This document shows positions 1 through 7,133 of a DNA stretch of 16,072 nucleotides, one piece after another. The stretch is from an uncultured Clostridia bacterium (GTDB lineage: Bacteria; Bacillota; Clostridia; Oscillospirales; Acutalibacteraceae). Location: assembly GCA_946405475.1 (NCBI GenBank), contig CAMJHI010000021.1, forward strand, positions 1-16,072, written 5' to 3'. Position 1 is the stretch's first letter; each line of letters begins with the position of its first letter. The notes below the pieces were generated by a model, which had not been told where the DNA came from, did not search any database, and was given only the letters and a program-made list of their open reading frames with translations. Position numbers and translations under genes: made by a program.

Positions 1-168
1 AAACAAGGTGAGTCTGTCAGTGTTGATCTCGGTGAACCGCGGACCGTTCAAATCAAAGTCAGCGGCGGAAACGGCAGCACGTCAAGCCAGATACTCCCCG
101 GCAGAAGATACAGAGTTACAAATGGCGGCGGATTTTTAGGCACTAAGCTTGTGGTGTCCGAATACTGA
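1..168 (+). CDS. C-terminal end of a truncated unknown protein
   Basis: Frame 1 is open from the window edge and ends with TGA at 166-168, giving 55 residues that finish in GTKLVVSEY. The visible part is rich in Gly, Ser and Val, including a GGNGSTSS stretch, and looks like beta structure from a larger extracytoplasmic or repeat-type protein. The family cannot be told from this fragment. Codon choice is more AT-tolerant (aaa, caa, tct, aca, tta) than in the GC-rich genes to its right. The gene is on the plus strand and converges on the sigma-factor operon. No terminator lies immediately after the stop; the hairpin at 354-388 could serve it from the other side. The start lies outside the window. 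Confidence 0.6.
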   Translation, partial: KQGESVSVDLGEPRTVQIKVSGGNGSTSSQILPGRRYRVTNGGGFLGTKLVVSEY

Positions 169-353
169 TACCGGACAAATCAAAACAAGAATAACCTAAG
201 CACAGGCTTCATCTCACAGTGTTTAATCGCTCAGCAAAACCATTAGGCGCCTGCAGCGCGAGCGCAGCCTGAATCAGATTGGTCGCTTTGGTTCTGTTTC
301 AATTCATCATGAATCAGAATCATTTCGCCTTTCGCATTCCGCCTTTCGCATTA
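169..353. other. Intergenic stretch without a recognisable gene
   Basis: I see no convincing coding region, promoter or RNA here. The only structure is a 13-base direct repeat (CGCCTTTCGCATT) at 326-338 and 340-352, just before the terminator hairpin. Confidence 0.5.
326..352. repeat. Short tandem direct repeat, two copies of 13 nt
   Basis: CGCCTTTCGCATT occurs at 326-338 and again at 340-352, separated by one base. It lies in non-coding DNA beside the 354-388 hairpin. The function is unknown; it may be a chance slippage duplication. Confidence 0.5.
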
Positions 354-391
354 AAACAGCCGTACCGAACAATTCGGTACGGCTGTTTGTT
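354..391 (-). terminator. Intrinsic terminator of the sigma/propeller/lipoprotein operon
   Basis: A perfect 16-bp inverted repeat pairs 354-369 with 373-388 around a 3-nt loop. On the minus strand it directly follows the lipoprotein stop codon (390-392) and runs into TTTTAA. On the plus strand it is followed by TTTGTT, so it may work in both directions. Confidence 0.85.
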
Positions 392-965
392 ATCCGTTCC
401 ACGCGGCGGGATAGATTTCCCGCACGGTGAGCTGCATGGGGTAGGTTTCGGCGATCTCCTGATCGTAGCGGATGGTGACGACGTCGCCCACGGCAAAGTG
501 CATATCCGCCGAGCCGTCGAGCGTACCGTAATCGGCGGTGTACGCGCCCGATTTCAGCTCGCCGCCCTTCGCCGGGTCATACATATGGAGCGTGAGCAGC
601 GTGCCCTGCACCTGTTTGACGATAAAGGCGCCGATGATCGTCGTGCCGGTTCTCGTCGTCGGCAGCTCCGCCGCGGTGGTTTCGGAGGTCGGCTCGGGCT
701 TTTCGGCGGGCGGGTTCGGCTTTGTCGATTCCTGCGCGGGCTTGGGGCTCGTCGGCGCTTCGGTTTCGGGCGGCTGCGTGTCGGGTTCGGAAACGCCCGT
801 TTGCGTTTCACCAGGTTCCGCCGGTTCGGGGCGCGTTGTGGTTTCGTTTTGCGCTGCGTTCGCTGCCGCTGACGTTTTGTCGGCGCCGGAGCCGCTTGTT
901 TTCTGCGCACCGCAGGCGGTGAGCAAAAGCAGCAGGATCAGCGCGAGAGATAAGGCTCGTTCCAT
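390..965 (-). CDS. Lipoprotein with Pro/Thr/Glu-rich linker and small C-terminal beta domain
   Basis: This is a 191-aa secreted lipoprotein. A hydrophobic signal peptide (1-17) ends in a lipobox LLTAC, with Cys18 as the lipidation site. Residues about 20-105 are a low-complexity linker rich in Pro, Glu, Thr and Ser that would hold the C-terminal domain (about 106-191) away from the membrane. That domain contains FAVGDVVTIRYDQEI and TYPMQLTVREI, a pattern resembling the OB-like DUF3221/YobA proteins; I make this assignment with low confidence. ATG 965 is chosen because AAGGAAGGAG lies 7 nt upstream. The start overlaps the end of the beta-propeller gene by 28 nt, so the two are co-transcribed and probably translationally coupled. 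It is the last gene of the operon. Its substrate or partner is unknown; the context suggests envelope sensing together with the sigma factor. Confidence 0.8.
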   Translation of the reverse strand: MERALSLALILLLLLTACGAQKTSGSGADKTSAAANAAQNETTTRPEPAEPGETQTGVSEPDTQPPETEAPTSPKPAQESTKPNPPAEKPEPTSETTAAELPTTRTGTTIIGAFIVKQVQGTLLTLHMYDPAKGGELKSGAYTADYGTLDGSADMHFAVGDVVTIRYDQEIAETYPMQLTVREIYPAAWNG

Positions 966-3010
966 GCCGTTTCTCCTTCCTTCGTGACGTCGTTCAGTTC
1001 CACGGTGCCCAGACAGTCGCCGCCGTCAAACGGCCAGGCGCAGATGCGCTCATGCGACGCGGTGTAAAGCGTGCTGCCGATGAAGGTGCCGCGGTCGATG
1101 CCCTCTTCGGGATAATAGGCGGTAACGGATGAGCCGTCCGGCCCGTAAACACGGTTGCCAGTCTCCTCCTCGATGCTCTTGCGGTTGGTGAAGGAGGCAA
1201 GCAGCTTCAGCTTGCCGTTTTCCACCGTGAGGGTGCCGAAGCGGCGCTCGTAGAATTCTTCATGGCTTTCATACACCAGCCCGAAGCGGTTGTGGCTGCT
1301 GTTATCGGTGAAAAAGTGGTGGTCGGAACCAACCAGAGCAGTGGCACGGGGGATGACCAGCTTGTCGATCTCGCGCGGCGCGGTCGGGTCGCTGATGTCA
1401 AACAGCGAAAGCTTCATGCCGTCGGTCATGCCGAATTCGTCGCCGTTGCTGCCCACGCCGAGAAGATAGCCGTTGAACGGATGCAGGTAGCCGGAAAAGC
1501 CGGGGAGCTTGAGCTCGGCCACGATCTTCGGCCGGGTCTTGTCGGCAAAGTCGATGACGAACAGCGGATCGGTCTGTTCAAAGGTGACCACGTAGCCGTA
1601 CTGCCCGATGTAGCGCACGGCGCGGATGGTTTCACGCGGGGCGATGCCGTCGATGCGGCCGATCTCTTTCAGATTTTCGTCCAGCACGGTGATGCGGTTG
1701 ACCGTTGTGCCGTTTTTGTCCCAGCCCGTGGTGGCCACGCGAAGCGTGCCGTCGGCGGAATCGAGCGAAAAGGAGTTGTTCAGCGTGCCCGCCACCGCGC
1801 CGGTGTGCTCCAGCGCGACGGTCGCGCCCAGAAAGCTGAATTCATAAATGTTCGTTTTGGTTTCGTCGACGATCCGATCCCTTCGATCCGACGCGTAATA
1901 ATCGGTGTAATCGACCGCCGCCACGAAAAGCTGCTTTTCGGTGCAGTAAACGGTCTCGCCCGCGCCGAGGATGGCAAAGGTGTTCGGGCCGCCGCCCGCG
2001 ATGGTGTCGAGGTCGAGCGTGGTGATGACCAGATAGGTGTCGGAATCGCTGCCCGGCATGATGGTGATGCACGCGGCGTCAAGCGGCTGTTCTTCGCCGC
2101 CGTCGACTGTCGTGCACGGCACCACGTCGTTATAATCGGCGTAACCGCCCTTGGTTTCCAGCCCGTAGACCGGCACGCAGTCGTTGGACAGCACCACAAG
2201 CCGGTCGCCGACCAGACGGCTGTTGAACAGGCGGCCGTCCTGCTCCACGGTTTTGAGCAGCCTGGGCGCGGCGCGGTCGGTCACGTCGAACACCCGCACC
2301 GCCGTGCGCGCCTTTCTGCCGTCCCGATCATTGAAGCCGTAGGTTTCCAATACCACCAGACGGTTCTCTTTGTAATAGAGCGCGCCGTTGAACGCCTGTT
2401 CGCTGAACGGCTCGATGCTGCCTATCTGCTGCATGTTTTGCGTATCGACGATGTGCACGCGGTCGTCGTTGGTCACATAGTAAAGATAGCGCCCGTCGTT
2501 TTCGATCTTATCCTGCTCGTCCACGTTTTCCACCTGCGTGTTGGTCTCGCCGACGGCGGCGGATTCGTTGGTGGCTTCGGCGGCGATCTCGGCCACGCCC
2601 GTGGCCTTGTCCTCGACGGCGCCGTATTTTCCGTAACGGAAGAACGAGCTCCCGACGCTGTTTTTGTCATAGTCCGCCTTCAAAGCGGTGAAATAATCGG
2701 TGATATCCTTTTGCGTCGTGCCAGAAAGCGGGCTTTCGGCCGAGGCGATCGCCTTGGGGATGCTGCGCACGCGCGGGCGGTCGTAAAGCTTCATCGCGCC
2801 GGTCACGCCGATGACCACCGCCAGCACCGCCGCCAGAGCGCGCACGGTGTGGAACGCGACGACCTTGCCTTTTTTCTGTTTGGGCTGTTTTTCCTCAAGC
2901 AGCTCGGTCACGCCCTGCGCCGAAAGCGTTTCGGGCGTTTCGATTTGTTCGGCGAGCGGCTCAAGCGCTTCCTTCAGCCGAAGAAGCTCATCGTTCTGTT
3001 TCTTTTTCAT
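938..3010 (-). CDS. Membrane-anchored beta-propeller domain protein (COG4880/PF09826 type)
   Basis: This 690-aa protein has a charged cytoplasmic N-terminus (1-54), one transmembrane helix (about 55-73, just after a Lys-rich stretch) and a large extracytoplasmic region. The rest consists of repeated beta-strand blades typical of the 'secreted protein with C-terminal beta-propeller distantly related to WD-40' family. Examples are DGRYLYYVTNDDRVHIVDT, NRLVVLETYGF, YIGQYGYVVTFEQTDPLFVID and GSTLYTASHERICAWPF. ATG 3010 overlaps the TGA of the sigma-factor gene (ATGA), and GAGGGAGAAG lies upstream. Position and topology (N-in, C-out, single pass, directly after an ECF sigma gene) match those of transmembrane anti-sigma factors. 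That role is inference: I see no recognised anti-sigma domain in the short N-terminus. Confidence 0.85.
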   Translation of the reverse strand: MKKKQNDELLRLKEALEPLAEQIETPETLSAQGVTELLEEKQPKQKKGKVVAFHTVRALAAVLAVVIGVTGAMKLYDRPRVRSIPKAIASAESPLSGTTQKDITDYFTALKADYDKNSVGSSFFRYGKYGAVEDKATGVAEIAAEATNESAAVGETNTQVENVDEQDKIENDGRYLYYVTNDDRVHIVDTQNMQQIGSIEPFSEQAFNGALYYKENRLVVLETYGFNDRDGRKARTAVRVFDVTDRAAPRLLKTVEQDGRLFNSRLVGDRLVVLSNDCVPVYGLETKGGYADYNDVVPCTTVDGGEEQPLDAACITIMPGSDSDTYLVITTLDLDTIAGGGPNTFAILGAGETVYCTEKQLFVAAVDYTDYYASDRRDRIVDETKTNIYEFSFLGATVALEHTGAVAGTLNNSFSLDSADGTLRVATTGWDKNGTTVNRITVLDENLKEIGRIDGIAPRETIRAVRYIGQYGYVVTFEQTDPLFVIDFADKTRPKIVAELKLPGFSGYLHPFNGYLLGVGSNGDEFGMTDGMKLSLFDISDPTAPREIDKLVIPRATALVGSDHHFFTDNSSHNRFGLVYESHEEFYERRFGTLTVENGKLKLLASFTNRKSIEEETGNRVYGPDGSSVTAYYPEEGIDRGTFIGSTLYTASHERICAWPFDGGDCLGTVELNDVTKEGETAWNEPYLSR

Positions 3011-3528
3011 TGTTCTTCTCCCTCTTCTCTCAAAGCGGCCAGCGCGCGTGAAAGCCTCGTGCGCACCGCGCCGTGGGTCATGCCGGCCATGCGGGCGATC
3101 TCCTTGCCGCTGTAACCGCCCACCACGCTGAGCAAAAGCAGCCGCCGGTCGGTTTCGTTCAGCCGGGCGAGGAGCTGAGCCGTTTCCAGACTTTGCAGCA
3201 CCGCCGCGGCGTTATCCTCCGCAGCAAGCTCCCGGCTTGCGTCAAGGTCGACAAAATCGGCCTCGTATTTTTCCCGCTGCCCGCGCTTGCAGACAGCATA
3301 GAGGATTTTGAACAGCCACTGCTTCACGCTTTCCGGCTTGCGCAGCCCGGCTATGCCCTGATAGGCTTCGAGCGCGGCCTGCTGCACCGCGTCCTGCGCC
3401 GCCTCCCGATTGCCCAGACAGAACAGCGCGTAGCGGTACATTTCCGGCGAAAACTGGGCAAACAGTTGGCCGAACGCCGCTTTATCCCCTTTTTTGGCAG
3501 CCTTTGCCGCGGCAACGGTTGGTTCCAT
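3007..3528 (-). CDS. ECF-type RNA polymerase sigma factor
   Basis: This 173-aa protein has the size and two-domain form of ECF (group 4) sigma-70 factors. Region 2 spans about 18-82 (FGQLFAQFSPEMYRYALF, AAQDAVQQAALEAY, SVKQWLFKILY). Region 4 spans about 115-168 and carries a helix-turn-helix around GYSGKEIARMAGMTHGAVRTRLSRA, which would read the -35 element. ATG 3528 has AAAGGGAA upstream at suitable distance. The stop overlaps the start of the beta-propeller gene by 4 nt. The protein would redirect RNA polymerase to a small regulon, probably envelope-related because its operon partners are a membrane-anchored propeller and a lipoprotein. Neither the regulon nor the inducing signal can be read from this window. 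The subgroup cannot be assigned. Confidence 0.92.
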   Translation of the reverse strand: MEPTVAAAKAAKKGDKAAFGQLFAQFSPEMYRYALFCLGNREAAQDAVQQAALEAYQGIAGLRKPESVKQWLFKILYAVCKRGQREKYEADFVDLDASRELAAEDNAAAVLQSLETAQLLARLNETDRRLLLLSVVGGYSGKEIARMAGMTHGAVRTRLSRALAALREEGEEQ

Positions 3529-3623
3529 GGCAGATTCCCTTTCTTTGACCTGTGATCGATGATATTTGAGCCGCTCGAAAGAATGGTGTGAGAAAAAACA
3601 AAAAATGTTACACGCTCACCGAT

Positions 3624-3652
3624 AAAATAGCATAAAAAAGCCGAAAAGACAA
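3624..3652 (-). promoter_or_regulatory. Candidate housekeeping promoter of the sigma-factor operon
   Basis: On the minus strand TTGTCT (3652-3647) and TATTTT (3629-3624) are separated by 17 nt, each matching consensus at 4 of 6 positions. This would give a leader of about 90 nt. A GTGTAACA motif further downstream in the leader could be an ECF-type -35 for autoregulation, but I see no matching -10. Confidence 0.4.
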
Positions 3653-3683
3653 GAAAACAGCCGCTCACTGCCCGGCATCGCCC

Positions 3684-3713
3684 TTGACACAGGGCTTCGC
3701 CCTGCTTTATAAT
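3684..3713 (+). promoter_or_regulatory. Consensus promoter with a palindrome filling the spacer
   Basis: TTGACA (3684-3689) and TATAAT (3708-3713) are perfect and 18 nt apart, and drive the gene starting at 3742. The spacer contains CAGGGC-TTC-GCCCTG (3690-3704), a perfect 6-bp inverted repeat beginning immediately after the -35 box. It could be an operator for a dimeric regulator or a chance repeat. Confidence 0.75.
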
Positions 3714-3741
3714 GATAAAAAAGAAGAAAGGATGATCGATC

Positions 3742-4305
3742 ATGGCAAAGCGTATGTTATGTATTTTGCTGGCCGTTTCCGTTTTATTCAGCCTGACCGC
3801 CCTGACGGGGCGCGCGGCGGAGGGCGACGTTGAGCGCTGCGAACTGTACGCCGAAAGCAACCTGCTGCGCATGGGCTACAGCGACCTGGCAACGCGCACC
3901 GAGCTGGCCGTGGGCGACACGCTCGACGTTCTGTATGAAAGCAGCCAACCGGCCGAGGTCACGGTCAACGGCGAAGTCGTCCACCGCTTTGCGGCGGGGC
4001 AGTTTGAGCATTATGCCTATCGCATCGCAGCGGCCGAACCGGTCGAGATCGTCGTGCGGCAGGGGGAAAACGAGCTCATCGCAAGGCGCTTTATGGTGAT
4101 CTCTTCCGCCGAGATGTATCAAAAAGAGCTGAAACGGTGTTGGGCGGAACTGAAAACAGCGGATCTTTCGTGGGTGCTGCACCCCAAAGAAGCGCTCGAC
4201 GCCGGGATCAACATTTTCAACCCGTTCCTGCCGGCCGCGGTCATGATCACGTTCGCCGTAAACTTCTGCAACGTGTTCTTTTCCTTTTTCCGCATCGTCC
4301 GATGA
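3742..4305 (+). CDS. Secreted/membrane protein of unknown function with C-terminal hydrophobic helix
   Basis: This is a 187-aa protein that I do not recognise. Residues 1-26 form a signal peptide (KR, then a hydrophobic core, then GRAAEGD). The middle (about 27-125) looks like a small all-beta, Ig-like domain (VGDTLDVLYESSQPAEVTVNG, EPVEIVVRQGENELIARRFMV). A helical segment follows, and a hydrophobic helix at about 163-185 ends in RIVR, giving a C-terminal membrane anchor. ATG 3742 is preceded by AAAGGATG and a perfect sigma-A promoter. It is the only complete plus-strand gene. It is divergent from the sigma-factor operon and convergent with the DUF4430 operon, with which it shares a bidirectional terminator. 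The design (signal peptide, beta domain, C-terminal hydrophobic helix) is similar to that of the 257-aa DUF4430 protein nearby, though I see no clear sequence homology. Confidence 0.75.
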   Translation: MAKRMLCILLAVSVLFSLTALTGRAAEGDVERCELYAESNLLRMGYSDLATRTELAVGDTLDVLYESSQPAEVTVNGEVVHRFAAGQFEHYAYRIAAAEPVEIVVRQGENELIARRFMVISSAEMYQKELKRCWAELKTADLSWVLHPKEALDAGINIFNPFLPAAVMITFAVNFCNVFFSFFRIVR

Positions 4306-4317
4306 ACCAATGAAAAA

Positions 4318-4355
4318 CGGAGGCCTTCTCAAACGAGAAAGTCTCCGCTTTTTTT
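4318..4355. terminator. Bidirectional intrinsic terminator between convergent genes
   Basis: A 13-position stem pairs 4318-4330 with 4335-4347, with one mismatch and one G-U pair around an AAAC loop. It is followed on the plus strand by seven T (4349-4355) and on the minus strand by TTTTT. It ends the 187-aa gene and, from the other side, the cobalamin-type operon whose last stop is at 4354-4356. Confidence 0.9.
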
Positions 4356-6318
4356 ATTCTGTTCCGGTCACGTCTTCGCCCAGACTGCGGGTGTAGTGCC
4401 ACGCGACGCGGTCGCCGTTTTTCAGTTGATAGGCGCCGCAGCCGACCGAGGCCATTTTGCCGTTGACCATGAACACCCAGCCGGAATTTTCACCGTAATC
4501 AAATTCGCTCAGACCCGCCAGCGTGCTGATATAAGCATCCTTGTAATCATTGTCGGCGGCGGACTTGTTGATGAAGGTGAAGCCGTTTTGTTTGGCGGCC
4601 AAGAGCAGCTGGTCATAGGCCGTGCTGCCCGGCGGCAGCGTGAGCTCGCTTGCTGCCAGGATCACGCCGTCGGCCGGAATGGCGGCATTTTCAGACGCAA
4701 ACTGCGTGATGGTGTCGCACCGGATGGCGATGGACGCGGTGATGGTTTCGGAGCCGGACACGGTTTCCGGCACAGAGAAGAATTCCTCCCTGCGCTGGAT
4801 GCTCGTGACCAGCAGCCCCGCCGTGAGCAGCGCCGCCGCAAGCAAGACGGCGAGAAACCAGCTCTTGTTGCGTTTGCCCAGCAGGAACAGCACCGCGCAC
4901 ACGGCGGCCGCCAGCGCCCAGACGGCGATAAGCAGAACGGTTTTGACGTTTGTCTTTTTGGTCTGAGGCTGTGCCCGGCTGCCTGTCGTCGGTTCCGATC
5001 CGGTCAGCAATTCGGGTTCGCCCGCCTGTTCTGCTGCGGCAGGTTCGACAGCGCTCGCTTCCTCAAAATAAGCGGTCGACGCTTCGTGCGACGATTCCCC
5101 GACGGGTGCGGAGCGCTCCGGCACGGCCGTTGTTCCGGCGGAGGGCAGTTGATTCGGCCGGGTCTGATCCGGCTGTGTGGAAACGACAGTGTGCTGTGAC
5201 ACGGTCTGCGCGCTTGTCGGCGCAGTCTGCGCCGACGTGGTCGGAACCGCCGCCGTTGTTCGTTCGGCCTGCGGCACGGTCGCCGCCGCGGTCTGAGAGG
5301 GCTTCGGCTGCGTCTGCGGCGCGGTCGGCAAATCGATCGAGCCGCCGTGAGCTTTAGTGGTCGCAGGCTTCGTCACGCTCGGGCGCTGCGCGGGCGGCAC
5401 ATAATAGAGCGAGCCGAGCCCGTGCGCCCGGCGATAAGCCGCAACATAGGCGCAAAGCGCCTGCGCCGTGGCCAGCCGGTTGCTCGCGCCGCCGGCCTCG
5501 TGGCTGTAGGTGCCATCAGGCAGGCGGAACGAGGCGAGCGCGTCAAAGAGCGTATGCCCGTTTTTGATGAAGCGGCCGTCGCGCGCCGCGTCGATGCCGA
5601 GCGCTGACAGCGCAATGATAGTCTGCGCCGTGCTCTCTGCGTTTTTCACGCCGTAGCTGCTCAAGGATCCGTCGTCGTTCTGGCGGGCGGACAGCAGGCT
5701 GACCGCGCCGTCGACGGCTGAGGTGAGCGCACTGTCTTTCCCGTAACCGGGCGCGAGCGCCGTGAGCGCCATGGCGGTGACGTCCGCGTCGGAAACGGTG
5801 CCCGTGACCGCCCAGCCGCCGTCCGCCAAACGCAGCGCCAGCAGTTGCTGCTGCGCTTTTTTCTGCGTGGTGACGGTGCTGGTGTAACCGTTATTGAGCA
5901 GATGCAGCGCAAACACCCAGCTCATGATGCCGAGCTGACCCGGCGCCTCGTTGAGCGTTTGGGTGATGTAGCCATCCGGCACGCCGCTGAGCACGAACAT
6001 CAGCGCGAGCATTTCGCGCGTGGTCGCGCTGGCCACGGTGTTGGCGGCAACGTATTGCTTCAGGCTCGCCGCGTAGCGCGACAGATCCAGATCGCTCTGA
6101 TACTGTTTGGCGGCCAGCACGTAGTTTTCCGCGCCCCGACCGGCCAAATCGCTCCACGCGCCGTTCACGAGCGCCTGCGTGCTGCCGACGCCGGCGCTTT
6201 GCTGCAGAGCGCGCAAAATCGCGTCGGCTCCCGCCTGCGGCGTGTCGGCCGCACGACTGAGGAATGCGCCGGGCAGCAGCAGCAGCGCACAGAGAACAAG
6301 CGAAAACGCTTTTTTCAT
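4354..6318 (-). CDS. Transcobalamin/intrinsic-factor-like surface protein: alpha/alpha-barrel plus DUF4430
   Basis: This 654-aa protein has a signal peptide (1-23). A helical repeat domain (about 26-300) of the prenyltransferase/squalene-cyclase alpha/alpha-toroid type follows, with repeats such as LADGGWAVTGTVSDADVTAM, NDDGSLSSYGVKNAESTAQT and DGTYSHEAGGASNRLATAQA. Next come a Pro/Thr/Ala-rich linker (about 305-455), two transmembrane helices (about 459-480 and 487-507) joined by the positive loop GKRNKSW, and a C-terminal DUF4430 domain (about 555-645; NSGWVFMVNG, YQLKNGDRVAWHY). The predicted topology places both globular domains outside the cell. Barrel plus DUF4430-like beta domain is the architecture of animal intrinsic factor and transcobalamin, which clamp B12 between the two lobes. 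ATG 6318 is 1 nt after the preceding stop with only a weak SD, implying coupling. Corrinoid binding is inferred from architecture and the upstream riboswitch. Confidence 0.85.
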   Translation of the reverse strand: MKKAFSLVLCALLLLPGAFLSRAADTPQAGADAILRALQQSAGVGSTQALVNGAWSDLAGRGAENYVLAAKQYQSDLDLSRYAASLKQYVAANTVASATTREMLALMFVLSGVPDGYITQTLNEAPGQLGIMSWVFALHLLNNGYTSTVTTQKKAQQQLLALRLADGGWAVTGTVSDADVTAMALTALAPGYGKDSALTSAVDGAVSLLSARQNDDGSLSSYGVKNAESTAQTIIALSALGIDAARDGRFIKNGHTLFDALASFRLPDGTYSHEAGGASNRLATAQALCAYVAAYRRAHGLGSLYYVPPAQRPSVTKPATTKAHGGSIDLPTAPQTQPKPSQTAAATVPQAERTTAAVPTTSAQTAPTSAQTVSQHTVVSTQPDQTRPNQLPSAGTTAVPERSAPVGESSHEASTAYFEEASAVEPAAAEQAGEPELLTGSEPTTGSRAQPQTKKTNVKTVLLIAVWALAAAVCAVLFLLGKRNKSWFLAVLLAAALLTAGLLVTSIQRREEFFSVPETVSGSETITASIAIRCDTITQFASENAAIPADGVILAASELTLPPGSTAYDQLLLAAKQNGFTFINKSAADNDYKDAYISTLAGLSEFDYGENSGWVFMVNGKMASVGCGAYQLKNGDRVAWHYTRSLGEDVTGTE

Positions 6319-6319
6319 C

Positions 6320-7093
6320 TTACTTGTTGATCAGATTCATGACCCAGTTGACGACCGGATAGAACACGTTCAGCAGCAGCCCCAGCACATGGGACAGCGT
6401 GTCGTTTGCAACCTGAGCCCTGACGGCAAACGGCACAAGGATCTCTTTATCGGAGGTGATGCTGATCAGGTGTTCCCCTTCTTCATTCAAATAGATCCTG
6501 ACTTCGCCGTTCTGATTGGTCACAAAACGGGTCTTTTCACCGTCCACGGTGATCGTTGCGCCGACGACGGGCAATTCGACCGGGTTCCAGTTTTCGTCAA
6601 AAGCCGCTTTTTTGACGGTGAGCTTTACCAGCTTGCCCGTTTTGGTTTCAAGCGTGTAGGGATCGCAGAAGGTGTAGGAATCGGAACCGGCGGTAGTATC
6701 CTGAAACAAAAACGCCGCCACACGGTCGCCCGCTTCAACCTGATCCAGCAGCGAATAGCAGGCAGCGTCGTTGCGATAGTACATGAACCAGCCCCCGTTG
6801 GTCTGACCCCAGAGCTTGATCATCGAAAACCCGTAAGCCGATTCGCCGGCTTCGTAGCCGCCCGCCGCGCCGTAATACTGCTCATGGGCGCAGGTGAGCG
6901 TGTCATGAATGGTGAATTTGCCGTCGCTGTCAACGTCTCTGACGGCAACCGGTTCGGCGGCTACCGCGAGCGAGCCGTCATGATCGGCAATGGTGACGGT
7001 TACGGTGATCGTGGCTTCCGCCGCGTTGGCCGCAAAGGCGAACAGGCTGAGCATCAGGCAGAGGGTCAGCAGAATGGATGTGAGCTTTTTCAT
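6320..7093 (-). CDS. Secreted DUF4430 domain protein
   Basis: This is a 257-aa protein with a clear signal peptide (1-24, ending AANAAEA). A DUF4430-type domain (about 27-145) contains VDSDGKFTIHDTL, YGFSMIKLWGQTNGGWFMYYRN and VEAGDRVAAFLFQD. Next comes a small beta domain (about 165-228; VVGATITVDGEKTRFVTNQN, GEHLISIT) like surface-protein Ig/Cna-B folds. A hydrophobic or amphipathic helix at about 235-255 may hold it at the membrane. AGGAGA lies 8 nt before ATG 7093. It sits between the 62-aa gene and the barrel-DUF4430 gene, 1 nt from the latter, and so falls under the same cobalamin-type riboswitch. DUF4430 matches the beta domain of transcobalamins. A role as a ligand-capturing or hand-off partner for the larger protein is inference. 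Confidence 0.82.
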   Translation of the reverse strand: MKKLTSILLTLCLMLSLFAFAANAAEATITVTVTIADHDGSLAVAAEPVAVRDVDSDGKFTIHDTLTCAHEQYYGAAGGYEAGESAYGFSMIKLWGQTNGGWFMYYRNDAACYSLLDQVEAGDRVAAFLFQDTTAGSDSYTFCDPYTLETKTGKLVKLTVKKAAFDENWNPVELPVVGATITVDGEKTRFVTNQNGEVRIYLNEEGEHLISITSDKEILVPFAVRAQVANDTLSHVLGLLLNVFYPVVNWVMNLINK

Positions 7094-7114
7094 GGTGGTT
7101 CTCTCCTTTTATTT

Positions 7115-7133
7115 ACGCTGATCATATCAGCGT
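7115..7133 (-). other. Intergenic mRNA hairpin directly after a stop codon
   Basis: ACGCTGAT and ATCAGCGT (7115-7122 and 7126-7133) form an 8-bp stem with a 3-nt loop, touching the stop of the 62-aa gene (7134-7136). On the minus strand no U-tract follows, so it is more likely an RNA stability or processing element between genes than a terminator. Confidence 0.5.

Noticed and set aside
241..292. Weak inverted repeat (AGGC..CTGC..GCAG..CCT) after the truncated gene
   Set aside because: The stem is short and interrupted and no T-tract follows, so it is not a credible terminator.
1262..3115. Long plus-strand ORF of 617 aa opposite the beta-propeller and sigma genes
   Set aside because: It is antisense to two genes with clear families, rich in His/Arg/Gly/Ala as expected of a complement frame in GC-rich DNA, and shows no domain or ribosome binding site.
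4396..5199. Plus-strand ORF of 267 aa opposite the barrel-DUF4430 gene
   Set aside because: It is a shadow of the real gene. The composition is unlike a folded protein and no start signal precedes it.
4354..6318. True terpene cyclase or prenyltransferase activity for the barrel protein
   Set aside because: The barrel is extracellular behind a signal peptide, I do not see the DxDD or zinc-site motifs, and it is joined to DUF4430. This makes a binding role more likely than catalysis.
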